49,655 nucleotides of DNA from CAZCCC01 sp964497245 (GCA_964497245.1 CAZCCC010000004.1:1-49655), one strand, 5' to 3'. Counted from the first letter of the stretch, positions 41,340 to 49,645 are shown. Numbers and translations: made by a program. The notes: generated from the sequence alone by a model not told the origin.

Positions 41340-42062
41340 ATGAGTAGTAATAAGCAAGTAGTAGAAGGTCCGATTTTTATTGTTAGCAATGTCAGAAAAA
41401 CCTTTACTTCAGGCAGAGAGACGGTAGTGGCTTTGAATAATGCAAATGTTATTTTTCCCAAAGGGAAAATAACCGCCATTCTGGGTCCTAATGGCAGTGG
41501 TAAAAGTACTTTGTTGGCGCTTCTCGGCGGATTAATTTCACCGGATTCCGGACAGATTTGTTTTTGCAACCAAAACAAAGCAATTGCTTTGAATACTTTA
41601 TCCGCTATTGATTTACAGACAATCCGTAGAAATCATTTAAGTATGATCTTCCAAGGATTAAATTTGGTTTCCCATTTGAAAGTTTGGCAAAACGTCGCTT
41701 TGCCGTTGGTTTTAAATGGCAGTTCTTGGCGTAAGGCAAATCCACAAGCAATGCATTTTTTAAGTTTATTTGGACTTGAGGAAAAAGCTCAAGATAGACC
41801 AAATCAGCTAAGCGGTGGTCAACAGCAAAGAGTTGCTATCTGCAGAACATTAGTTACTAATTCAAGGGTTATTTTGGCAGATGAGCCGACAGCCAGGCTT
41901 GACGGCGAAAGTACTAAACAGCTAATGGGTATATTAAGTATGCTTTCTGCAAAAAGGGAAACGTCGGTAATAATAGCCACTCATGACAGAGAATTGGTTA
42001 GGACATATTGCCATTATGCTATTACTTGCAGCAAAGAATCAGATGGTAATATTGTCAATTAA
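41340..42062 (+). CDS. ABC transporter ATPase, MacB/LolD type
   Basis: This 240-residue ATPase has Walker A GPNGSGKST, Q-loop (MIFQGLNLVSHLKVWQNV), signature LSGGQQQRV, Walker B VILADEPTARLD and switch His in IIATHD. The sequence type and the neighbouring FtsX-fold permease place it in the MacB/LolD/FtsE group, which drives extracytoplasmic work rather than passage of small solutes. The signature and catalytic residues are intact. It is 36 nt upstream of the permease in one operon. Confidence 0.92.
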   Translation: MSSNKQVVEGPIFIVSNVRKTFTSGRETVVALNNANVIFPKGKITAILGPNGSGKSTLLALLGGLISPDSGQICFCNQNKAIALNTLSAIDLQTIRRNHLSMIFQGLNLVSHLKVWQNVALPLVLNGSSWRKANPQAMHFLSLFGLEEKAQDRPNQLSGGQQQRVAICRTLVTNSRVILADEPTARLDGESTKQLMGILSMLSAKRETSVIIATHDRELVRTYCHYAITCSKESDGNIVN

Positions 42063-42098
42063 ATTGACATATTATATTAACAATAGGAGAAGTAAGCC

Positions 42099-45000
42099 AT
42101 GTTTTACAGAAGAGTGAATAAAAAAGGTTCTCCTCATTTATCCCAAATTTTTTGGTATGTTTTTTCTTCCATTTGGTTTAATAAACTGCTTTTTGTTCTT
42201 AACGTTTTGATTCTTGGAATTGCCGCTTTGCAACTTGATGTAATGAGTTATATTGCCGCTTCCATATATCAGGATTCTCTTAAGACAATTGAAAGCTCAA
42301 ATCTGGGTAGGCGGATTATTGCCAGTTGCCCTGTCTCCAGTATTCTTGAAGAAAGCATGCGTTTTACCGCCAGCTTGGCAGAAGAGCTTGAGCTTGATCC
42401 AATGATAGATAAAGCCGTACCTGTAATTTCTCAGGGAGCGACTTTTCAAATTGAAAACAGAAATTCTTTCAATGCGCAATTTGAAGGAGCTGTTCTTGAA
42501 GACCCTGAGTTTTCTTCAAGAAGGATGATTTGGGGTAGAAAAATAAGTTCATTGGATTGTCAGGAAATAGTTTTGACGGAAACGTTGTTTAATATGCTTT
42601 ATCGTCAAACAGGACAGGATCTGTCAATATCTCCTGATTCAGAATTTCCGGAGTTTGTTTCTTTGGAAGTTTCAAGAACCATTGACGGTGATCATCAAAC
42701 TTTAAAACGAGATTACCGTTTTGTCGGCATTCTGGAAAGTCCGTCCTACTACGCTTATTTGCCTTTTAAACAAGCGCAGTACATTGATATGTGGACTTCA
42801 AATCAGATTGATAATTTTCCATCAACCGAGGAAGATAGTTTAAGGGTAATGGACCCGAGAGGCGAGGTTGATTCTGTTTTTGCTTTTGTTACCGAAAATG
42901 TAAGTCAATCCAGGCTTCAAACAATCCAGAATCATTTTGGAATTGAAATGTTTGAGAAATCAAGGATTGAATATTTCTCTGATAAAGTTATTTCTCAGCT
43001 AAGGATATCCAAGCCAGAAGGAAGCACATTTGGTTTTGAAGATATTCCCGCTACTGGCTTTAGTTTTAGATTTGAACCAGTAAGCATTAAGTATTTGGAT
43101 TTAAAATCCGGTAAAAGTGCCACGGTTTTAGTGGTGAATTCCAATGATTCTCGCTTAGGGGGACTCCAAACAGAATCAGGTGAAAATGTAGCCGAATTAA
43201 TTAGAGATTTGGCAAGTGTTATAGTTACACCTAAATTTCTTGATTCGTTTGGGCTTACCGAAATTTCTTCCAGACCGATTTTCAGTCTTAAAGATGGACC
43301 ATGGGAGACCAAACTTTTTGCCAGAGGAATATTGAATGAAGAATCTTTGCTTACAGGATTTGATATTTTGTGTAGCAACGAAACTTTTCAATACATCCAG
43401 TATGAAGTTGAGGTAAAACAAGCAACTTTATTGTTTACCAGATCAAGGAATGTTTCTTCGGCATTCAAACTAAACAGGCAGAACCTTATTTATCGGATTC
43501 ATGAGCCTCTTACAGCATTTTTTTCTAGCAGGAGTGATAATTATTTTGCTTTTATATCTTGTTTTGCAGAACTGGACGAAGTTTTGGATTTTTGCCAAAA
43601 ATCGGGAGTTACTGATTTTATAGCAGTTCCTATAAGTATTGTAGGAAAGACTTCAATTCCCGGACTTGATATCCGAGATGTAGCGATCGCTGATCCAAAA
43701 CTGCTTGCAAGATTTAATCTTGGTTGGGTTTCTCAATACCAAAATCTTGGAGATGACCAAGCAATGATTAGGTATAATTATTTTATATCCAGTATGTTTA
43801 ATTTGGATCATTTGGATATAAATAATATCAACTTTAGCATTATTGAGATTAAAGGTGACCCATTTCCCGACAATTTGGTTTTTATTGCAGCTACGTCGCT
43901 TAGCAAACGTGATATATTTTTTGGACTGGAAAAGTCAAAGCGATTCAGTTTTGATTATAATGCCATTGATATACTACTAGATAATCCTTGGCATTATAAA
44001 GTGATTCAAGATTTATTCATTAATTCAGGTTTTGAAGTTTCTTGCCTGATTGAGCCAAGCAAGGAAATCGTTGTTTGTTATGAGTCCAGAGGTGTTGCCG
44101 GAAAAAAACTTAACAGGCAACTTGTTAATTCTCTGAGAGCAGACAAGACATTTTTGGATGTTTTCCCCAAAATTTCAGCTAAAGCCAAAGTTATTTTTCC
44201 CAGTGAAGAGAATGAAACAGTATTTTTTGCCAGCCATGAAAATGATTGGCAACGATATTTGTATGTTCCTTTTCTGGCGGGAGAATGGTTTAAGGACGGC
44301 AAAGAAGAGGTAGTTTTGCCTATTTCAGCAATTGGAACACTTGATCCTAAATCAGTTATTGGAACCAAAGTGCTGATACGTTTTGAAAAGCCGGCACGGC
44401 AATCCAATGTTGATTTAACAATGGAAATTAATTGCCGCGTTTCGGGAATCATAGAAGGACAAACAGGTTATTTGCCAATAAATCTTTGTGAAAATATTTC
44501 ACTTTGGCAAAGTGGCAGGATAAAATATACAAACCGCCAAGGTTTTGTAAGTGCCTTGGAAATAGAGTCTCTAAGCGGAAGAAATTCCTGCAAAATATTC
44601 ATCAATAAGCTTGATTATCTTGAACCGGTAGTAAAGAAGCTTCGTAGCAGAGGATATTTAACGGAAGATTTTCTCGGTGTTCAACAGGGTGTAAACCGTT
44701 TGGGCAGAGCTTTGACTTTATTGGTTACGATGCTTGTGGCCGGTTGTATTATTGGAGCCTTTGTCAGTGTGACTATTACTACACTGATGAATACTAAGAA
44801 GAATTTATATGAAACAGCCGGGATTCTTCCTTCACTTGGAGGAAGTAGGTCATTGATTTTCAGAATTTTCAGCATTTATGCTTTAATTCTGGGTTTAACT
44901 TCTTATACATTGGCGATGATCGGTTCATTTTTTATTGTTGAGCTGATAAAAACTCTTATTAAGTCGGTATCAACATTTCCGATAGACGAAGTAGTCCGCT

Positions 45001-45146
45001 ACCATTTATTTAGCCCTCAGTTTATCTGGGTTCATATTATGGTATTGGTAGTGGTGTTTATTTTTTGTTTTGTCGGAATATGGGTTTCTGTAGTTTTTGT
45101 TTATTTAACCCCAATTTCCGAAGCATTTGGTAACAAGGACCAATAA
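42099..45146 (+). CDS. Very large FtsX/MacB-type ABC permease
   Basis: This 1015-residue protein has one transmembrane helix near the N-terminus (about 29-47), an extracytoplasmic domain of roughly 815 residues, and three C-terminal helices with FtsX-type sequence (LVTMLVAGCIIGAFVSVTITTLMNTKKN, here split; YETAGILPSLGGSR). It thus has the four-helix MacB topology but an outside domain several times larger than in MacB (about 200-250 residues). The domain is beta-rich with no signature I recognise. With the ATPase it should form a mechanotransmitting complex. Start set by ATAGGAGAAG before ATG. Confidence 0.82.
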   Translation: MFYRRVNKKGSPHLSQIFWYVFSSIWFNKLLFVLNVLILGIAALQLDVMSYIAASIYQDSLKTIESSNLGRRIIASCPVSSILEESMRFTASLAEELELDPMIDKAVPVISQGATFQIENRNSFNAQFEGAVLEDPEFSSRRMIWGRKISSLDCQEIVLTETLFNMLYRQTGQDLSISPDSEFPEFVSLEVSRTIDGDHQTLKRDYRFVGILESPSYYAYLPFKQAQYIDMWTSNQIDNFPSTEEDSLRVMDPRGEVDSVFAFVTENVSQSRLQTIQNHFGIEMFEKSRIEYFSDKVISQLRISKPEGSTFGFEDIPATGFSFRFEPVSIKYLDLKSGKSATVLVVNSNDSRLGGLQTESGENVAELIRDLASVIVTPKFLDSFGLTEISSRPIFSLKDGPWETKLFARGILNEESLLTGFDILCSNETFQYIQYEVEVKQATLLFTRSRNVSSAFKLNRQNLIYRIHEPLTAFFSSRSDNYFAFISCFAELDEVLDFCQKSGVTDFIAVPISIVGKTSIPGLDIRDVAIADPKLLARFNLGWVSQYQNLGDDQAMIRYNYFISSMFNLDHLDINNINFSIIEIKGDPFPDNLVFIAATSLSKRDIFFGLEKSKRFSFDYNAIDILLDNPWHYKVIQDLFINSGFEVSCLIEPSKEIVVCYESRGVAGKKLNRQLVNSLRADKTFLDVFPKISAKAKVIFPSEENETVFFASHENDWQRYLYVPFLAGEWFKDGKEEVVLPISAIGTLDPKSVIGTKVLIRFEKPARQSNVDLTMEINCRVSGIIEGQTGYLPINLCENISLWQSGRIKYTNRQGFVSALEIESLSGRNSCKIFINKLDYLEPVVKKLRSRGYLTEDFLGVQQGVNRLGRALTLLVTMLVAGCIIGAFVSVTITTLMNTKKNLYETAGILPSLGGSRSLIFRIFSIYALILGLTSYTLAMIGSFFIVELIKTLIKSVSTFPIDEVVRYHLFSPQFIWVHIMVLVVVFIFCFVGIWVSVVFVYLTPISEAFGNKDQ

Positions 45147-45157
45147 GGAGATTAAAA

Positions 45158-45736
45158 ATGAAGTATGTTCTTGTGAGAAAGTATCTTCCGATTTATTTAG
45201 CAGGGATTTTTACCGGGCTAATCATATCAATTTTCGCACCTACCTTTTATTTAGCTGATGAAGGTGAAGATAGTGAGCTTTTGCAGATTGAAATCACCGA
45301 AAGCGATATTAGGAAATGGTTGGCGGAAATTGAAATTGAGCTTCAGCAATTGCGTATTCAACTCGCGAAGTTTGATTCAAATTTAACCAATACTCAGCGT
45401 GCGTACGCAATAAAGCGCAATGTCAAGGGCTTGCCGGAAACAGATCCGGATTGCCAACGGCATTTTAATGAAGCCAGGCAGCTTAAAACCGCTGTCGATA
45501 AGATTACCTTATCAATAGAAGAAAGATTTCAGTGGCATCAGAAGCTTCAATTTATGCTTCAAGAATTCAGGCTGGAAGGGTTGATAAATTCAACCCCAGA
45601 AAATAGTCAGCTGATAAGCGAAATTCGTTCAAGGGTAAATGCCCAAGAATTTATGCAAAGTCCTTCCTTTTTGGATTATAGTACGACAGAAGAGGAAGAT
45701 CCTGATGAGTTTATGGGCATTTCAAAAACCGAATAG
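45158..45736 (+). CDS. Anchored coiled-coil envelope protein
   Basis: This 192-residue protein has one N-terminal helix (about 9-32) and then an outside part rich in heptad-like Leu/Ile/Glu/Gln, strongly predicted to form a coiled coil (IRKWLAEIEIELQQLRIQLA; later LKTAVDKITLSIEERF). It ends in an acidic tail (TEEEDPDEFMG). No family is recognised. It is 11 nt after the permease, with AAGGAGATT before the ATG, so it is likely an accessory subunit of the ABC complex, in the way adaptor proteins join MacB. That is inference. Confidence 0.65.
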   Translation: MKYVLVRKYLPIYLAGIFTGLIISIFAPTFYLADEGEDSELLQIEITESDIRKWLAEIEIELQQLRIQLAKFDSNLTNTQRAYAIKRNVKGLPETDPDCQRHFNEARQLKTAVDKITLSIEERFQWHQKLQFMLQEFRLEGLINSTPENSQLISEIRSRVNAQEFMQSPSFLDYSTTEEEDPDEFMGISKTE

Positions 45737-45743
45737 CAATTAT

Positions 45744-45770
45744 CCAGCATCGTAAGGTGCTGGTTTTTTT
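45744..45770 (+). terminator. Terminator of the ABC operon
   Basis: CCAGCAT(C) and (A)GGTGCTGG form a stem with a short loop, followed by TTTTTTT. The next promoter begins 3 nt later. Confidence 0.85.
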
Positions 45771-45772
45771 AT

Positions 45773-45820
45773 TTGACATAAATAAAGCAGTTTGTTATAT
45801 ATTAGTATTAATGTCCTTTG
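45773..45820 (+). promoter_or_regulatory. Promoter and boxA-like motif of the TPR gene
   Basis: TTGACA (45773-45778), a 17-nt spacer with TGT, and TATATA (45796-45801). ATGTCCTTTGTCAA follows at 45811. The Shine-Dalgarno sequence TAGGAGAT precedes ATG 45865. Confidence 0.65.
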
Positions 45821-45864
45821 TCAATTCAAATGGTTTTTACCAAGAAATATCTAGGAGATAGAAC

Positions 45865-47301
45865 ATGAAAGTCCGAAAATTCTTGTTAAGCTTTGGAAAA
45901 TTAGTCGCATTGATTGTAATAGGCTTTACTCTAGGTTTTTTTTCATCAGATTTAAGCAGGGTTGATGATTGGTTGTCTTCAGAAATTATAATGTCTGAAA
46001 AAACGAAAGAGATTTCGGATTATTATCGTAGGGTAAATGAATCCAATATTCAAATCCAAAAACTCAGACTTTTTTCAAAGATTAGAAGAAGACAGCTTGG
46101 TTTTCAGGAACAAATTATCCAACAGGCTAATAATATTGTTGCTAAAGCCAATTATGGCGATTTTGTAAAAATTGGGCCGGCAGAATATGAAGTGCAGCAG
46201 ATTATGAATGATATAACCATTAGAGAAATTCACTGTCAAATTTTAATTTCTCATATTAGAGAAGATGAACATTTGATTGGTGTTTTTGAAAGCAGTCTTG
46301 CTAGCTTTTTGGAGATTATTGATTTTTTGGAAGAAGAAATGCTTGATCTTAACCGGAAGGGCGAAATAGTAAAGGCACAATTAGCTGCCTTGCTTTCCGA
46401 TACTGAAATTTCAAGCAAGGTTAAAAATTATTTTTTTCTTCCATTTTGGTATAGGCTTTCATCAGCTGAGAAAGAATTCCATGCTAAAATTGAAAAGCTG
46501 GAAAGATTTTGTTTTATGGATTTCTTTTACAGAAAGGCTTTTAGTTTTAATCCTGTGGTTATTCCCGATATTTATTGGTTGGAGCCTTTTTTTAACCAGG
46601 AAGAAGCTAAAAAATTAATTCGGTTGGGGATTGAAGCTTTAGAGAAAGATGAATTCAGCAAATCGCTTGATTTGTTTAAAAAAGCTTTGGAGATTGATTC
46701 TGAAAATGAACAAGCAGTTTTTTATATCAGCTTGGTTTGGATAAGGAAGGGGATGAATTCATGGAAGAACAAAAAATATGAGGAAGCAGTTTGGTGTTTT
46801 AATCAATCTTTGGAATTGGAAATTAATTGTTCGGCTATGGTCAAAAAAGGGATTTGTCTGGTTTTTCTTGGAAATTATCAGGAAGCTTTAAGCTTGTTCG
46901 ATAAAGCCTTGAATATAAATAAGGATAATCAAGAGGCTATTTTAGCGAAAGCCCATACTTTAATGTTTAGAAATCAATTCCGAATAGAAAGAAAAAAGAG
47001 AGGATGCACAACAGAATCTTTTACTATACGTCAAGATTGGTTGACGGCTGCTTGTCTTTATGGTTTGCTTTTGGATATTTCAAAAGATAAGCAAGTAATT
47101 GAAATAGCTTTATCCAGCAAGAATATGGTTCATTCAGAATCAAAATCTAGGATAATCAGATTGTATTTTTTAATGATTGATGATCAATTTGGCAATATCT
47201 CTTTGTCGCGAAGAGATAGATTAGAAGGGATCGCAGCCAATGAAATTAGTCAAACCGAGATAGATTCTTTTTATGCTAATTTTGTTAGGAACAGAAAATA
47301 A
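45865..47301 (+). CDS. Anchored TPR protein
   Basis: This 478-residue protein has an N-terminal transmembrane helix (about 11-28). A long helical, partly coiled-coil region follows (about 40-180, with QEQIIQQANNIVAKA and EEEMLDLNRKGEIVKAQLAA), then three tetratricopeptide repeats (about 250-370). Good TPR spacing is visible in EALEKDEFSKSLDLFKKALE, KKYEEAVWCFNQSLELE and GNYQEALSLFDKALNIN. It is expected to act as an assembly scaffold on the outer face of the membrane. It has its own promoter and terminator. Confidence 0.8.
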   Translation: MKVRKFLLSFGKLVALIVIGFTLGFFSSDLSRVDDWLSSEIIMSEKTKEISDYYRRVNESNIQIQKLRLFSKIRRRQLGFQEQIIQQANNIVAKANYGDFVKIGPAEYEVQQIMNDITIREIHCQILISHIREDEHLIGVFESSLASFLEIIDFLEEEMLDLNRKGEIVKAQLAALLSDTEISSKVKNYFFLPFWYRLSSAEKEFHAKIEKLERFCFMDFFYRKAFSFNPVVIPDIYWLEPFFNQEEAKKLIRLGIEALEKDEFSKSLDLFKKALEIDSENEQAVFYISLVWIRKGMNSWKNKKYEEAVWCFNQSLELEINCSAMVKKGICLVFLGNYQEALSLFDKALNINKDNQEAILAKAHTLMFRNQFRIERKKRGCTTESFTIRQDWLTAACLYGLLLDISKDKQVIEIALSSKNMVHSESKSRIIRLYFLMIDDQFGNISLSRRDRLEGIAANEISQTEIDSFYANFVRNRK

Positions 47302-47322
47302 ACCACCAAAGTACTTTCAGTG

Positions 47323-47348
47323 GCAGGATACAAAGATCCTGCTTTTTT
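47323..47348 (+). terminator. Terminator of the TPR gene
   Basis: GCAGGAT and ATCCTGC form a 7-bp stem with a 6-nt loop, followed by TTTTTT. Confidence 0.85.
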
Positions 47349-47527
47349 CTAATGAAATTTTTTAATGGTGACGCATAATGAGAGCCCCGCACTTATTTTA
47401 ACATAAGTAAAAGTTTTAAATTATTTCTTAAAAATTAAATAGGTTTTTTTATTTATATAATAATCAATAAAATAGGTGTAAGACTGTAAGAAGTGAATAG
47501 AGTTTGTTTTGAGGTCAATGCTTTTAT

Positions 47528-47570
47528 TTGACAAAAAATTGTTATTTTTGTAAGTTAACAGAAGTCTTTA
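47528..47570 (+). promoter_or_regulatory. Promoter and CTTT motif of the AAA gene
   Basis: TTGACA (47528-47533), a 17-nt spacer and TAAGTT (47551-47556). AGTCTTTAAG follows at 47563, a partial boxA match. AAAGGGAGAT precedes ATG 47621 after a leader of about 60 nt. Confidence 0.5.
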
Positions 47571-47620
47571 AGCTTTTTTGATCTTTAAATGTAAATTAAA
47601 AATAAAGGGAGATAAATCCT

Positions 47621-48727
47621 ATGTCAAGAAAAGTTGTAAGAAAGTTAAACTGTCATAGAAGTTTGGCGTTTGTTTCTAATCCTTTAGCCTCTCGGAATAA
47701 ATGGGCAATTGTGGGTCGCAACCTTGCTTATTTTGTTGCCTCGTTGCTTTATATTTTATCCTCTTTTTTGCTGGCAGCAATTATTTCCATTTTTTTAAAA
47801 ATTTGGAATTCCCGTAGTAATTTTTCACGAAAAAATCCAAAGAAAAGAATGGACGATGCAGACAATGAATTACCAAACAAAGATCAGATATTTAGGCCGG
47901 TTAGTATAAAAGGCTATGTTAATTTTTGTGAAATAGCGGGACTTGAATTTGTAAAAGAGCAGATAGTTCAGAGAATGATAATGCCTTTCCAATATCCAGA
48001 TAAAGCCGAGGCTTTAGGAATTCCTAAAGGTGGTGGAGTTTTACTTTTTGGTCCGCCCGGAACAGGCAAGACTTTGTTGGCCAGAGCGGTTGCAGGTGAG
48101 CTTAAGGCGGCTTTTTTTCATGTTCAGCCGGGAGATTTAATTAGGACCGGAGTCGGGAAAAGCCTTGAAAGGGTATCAGAACTTTTTTCAGCTTTGCGGA
48201 AATATAATCTGGCGGTATTATTTTTAGATGAAGCAGATGACATTGTTGCCAATCGTTCAGGTTCAGCGATAGTTGACCAAATAAGAGGGCAATTTCAGAG
48301 GGAGCTTGACGGTTTTGAGTCAGAAATGTCTGATCATACTCTTTTACTTATAGCGGCAACAAATCAGCCTTGGAATATCAGCAAAGCAATGTGCCGTCCG
48401 GGCAGATGTGATATAAGGGTTTATGTTGGATTACCTGATTTTGCTGCAAGGTTGAAGATTTTAGAGATAGAATCTAAAAAAAGATTAACTGCTGAGGGTA
48501 TTGATTGGATATTTTGGGCAGAAAAATTGAAGGGATATTCTGGTGCCGATTTGGCGATGTTTATTCAGCAGGCTGCTCAAAATGCCTTTAGCCGGTCAAA
48601 AGAGACAAAACCGATTAATCAAGATGATTTGGATTTAGCTTATACTCAAGTTAAGCCAAGTATAGCTTCACAGGATCTTGATTGTTTTATCAAATATTGT
48701 AAAAAATATAATATTCCAATGGAGTAG
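47621..48727 (+). CDS. Membrane-anchored AAA+ ATPase without protease domain
   Basis: This 368-residue protein has one or two N-terminal hydrophobic helices (about 33-60), a basic linker, and one classical AAA module (about 100-330) of the FtsH/Cdc48/Vps4 clade. Walker A is GPPGTGKT (144-151), Walker B LFLDEAD (Asp203, Glu204), sensor 1 Asn248 in AATNQP, and arginine fingers lie in CRPGRCD (Arg259, Arg262). The C-terminal helical lid has GYSGADLAMF. There is no HExxH protease domain. The pore loop reads DLIRTGVGKS, with Gly where FtsH and Vps4 have an aromatic residue. It probably remodels membrane protein complexes, perhaps those of this cluster. Confidence 0.88.
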   Translation: MSRKVVRKLNCHRSLAFVSNPLASRNKWAIVGRNLAYFVASLLYILSSFLLAAIISIFLKIWNSRSNFSRKNPKKRMDDADNELPNKDQIFRPVSIKGYVNFCEIAGLEFVKEQIVQRMIMPFQYPDKAEALGIPKGGGVLLFGPPGTGKTLLARAVAGELKAAFFHVQPGDLIRTGVGKSLERVSELFSALRKYNLAVLFLDEADDIVANRSGSAIVDQIRGQFQRELDGFESEMSDHTLLLIAATNQPWNISKAMCRPGRCDIRVYVGLPDFAARLKILEIESKKRLTAEGIDWIFWAEKLKGYSGADLAMFIQQAAQNAFSRSKETKPINQDDLDLAYTQVKPSIASQDLDCFIKYCKKYNIPME

Positions 48728-48742
48728 TCATATTTTTTATAT

Positions 48743-48771
48743 AGTCCAAAAAAATAATTTGGACTTTTTTT
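48743..48771 (+). terminator. Terminator of the AAA gene
   Basis: AGTCCAAA and TTTGGACT form an 8-bp stem with a 7-nt loop, followed by TTTTTT. Confidence 0.85.
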
Positions 48772-48774
48772 AAT

Positions 48775-48827
48775 TTGACATCATTTTAACCCAAGAGTAA
48801 TATAAAAATATAGAGTATGATCTTTAC
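48775..48827 (+). promoter_or_regulatory. Promoter and CTTT motif of the nuclease-like gene
   Basis: TTGACA (48775-48780), a 17-nt spacer and TAATAT (48798-48803). TGATCTTTACATTT follows at 48818. The leader is about 100 nt, with AGAAAGGAAA before ATG 48911. Confidence 0.6.
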
Positions 48828-48910
48828 ATTTATTTGGCTTTATTTAGTCAAAAAATAAAATAACAAGGAAACTGAAGGCTGGGAAACTAAAAATCAGAAA
48901 GGAAATAAAC

Positions 48911-49645
48911 ATGTTTGCCCAGATTCATCAATGGTTAAACGAGTTGGATAAGCGTAATTTTAAACGCTTTTCCATAATATGGAAGTCGCTTAGAAAACTT
49001 GACCAATGGTCAAATCAAAATTGGAGAAGCGACAAAAAAAAGTTTTCATTTCTGAAAACAACGGTTTGGAACGGAGGAAGTAAAGAGTTGGTAAAAAAAC
49101 GTACAGGTTTGGTTTGGTTAGATAAGCTGAGCGCTATATGGTATTATCTTTGCCAAAAGCTAGATAAACTTGACACTATGTTTGTTTTTCCCGGCAGGCC
49201 ATATCAGGCCAAAGTTTGCCGGGTTCGAAGTAAGTCGGAGAAAATGGTCGCAAATTGGCTTACAGAAAATGGCTTTAAGTTTAAATACGAAAAGCCTTTA
49301 GTGCTCGGTGTCGAAAATTCCGCTTCTCGGTTTATGCTGGAGCTTTTGGCTCCGGTTTGCAATCAGTGGCTTTTTAAGCAGTTGGTTAAACAGTGTGGCG
49401 GAGTTTTGCTTCATCCCGACTTCTATCTAACTGACTATGGTGTCTATCTTGAATATTGGGGCTTGGCTGATTCAGACCCTGTATACAACAGAAATCATCA
49501 TAGCAAACTAGCTCTCTACAGCAGGCACCAAATTCCGATTATTTCTCTTTATCCCAGACATCTAAGGGAAGGGTTGGATAAGGTGTTTGCCTCTTTGTTC
49601 AAACAAACAACCGGCAATGTTTTGCCAAAAAAAGAAAGGAGATAA
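48911..49645 (+). CDS. PD-(D/E)XK nuclease-like protein
   Basis: This 244-residue, very basic protein has no signal or membrane segment. The N-terminal 95 residues are Lys/Trp-rich and unrecognised. The C-terminal part (about 103-230) resembles the nuclease-like domain seen in DNA-repair helicases and Vsr-like proteins: VRSKSEKMVANWLTENGFKF with Glu110, then LHPDFYL (Asp170) and VYLEYWG (Glu181), followed by Lys199. That is the E...PD...(E)xx order of the PD-(D/E)XK fold. It is the only clearly cytoplasmic member of the cluster. The window ends 10 nt after its stop, and more genes may follow. Confidence 0.68.
   Translation: MFAQIHQWLNELDKRNFKRFSIIWKSLRKLDQWSNQNWRSDKKKFSFLKTTVWNGGSKELVKKRTGLVWLDKLSAIWYYLCQKLDKLDTMFVFPGRPYQAKVCRVRSKSEKMVANWLTENGFKFKYEKPLVLGVENSASRFMLELLAPVCNQWLFKQLVKQCGGVLLHPDFYLTDYGVYLEYWGLADSDPVYNRNHHSKLALYSRHQIPIISLYPRHLREGLDKVFASLFKQTTGNVLPKKERR

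Larger units (their letters stand above)
47302..47620 (+). other. Intergenic region before the AAA gene
   Basis: It holds the TPR terminator (47323-47348), an AT-rich stretch with no gene that I can support, and the AAA promoter and leader from 47528. GGTGACGCATAATGAGAG at 47366 loosely resembles the left end of the dispersed repeat but is too diverged to call. Confidence 0.5.

Noticed and set aside
34963..49645. Prophage or restriction-defence island
   Set aside because: No integrase, capsid, portal, methyltransferase or attachment-site repeat is seen; the genes are envelope proteins with individual promoters.
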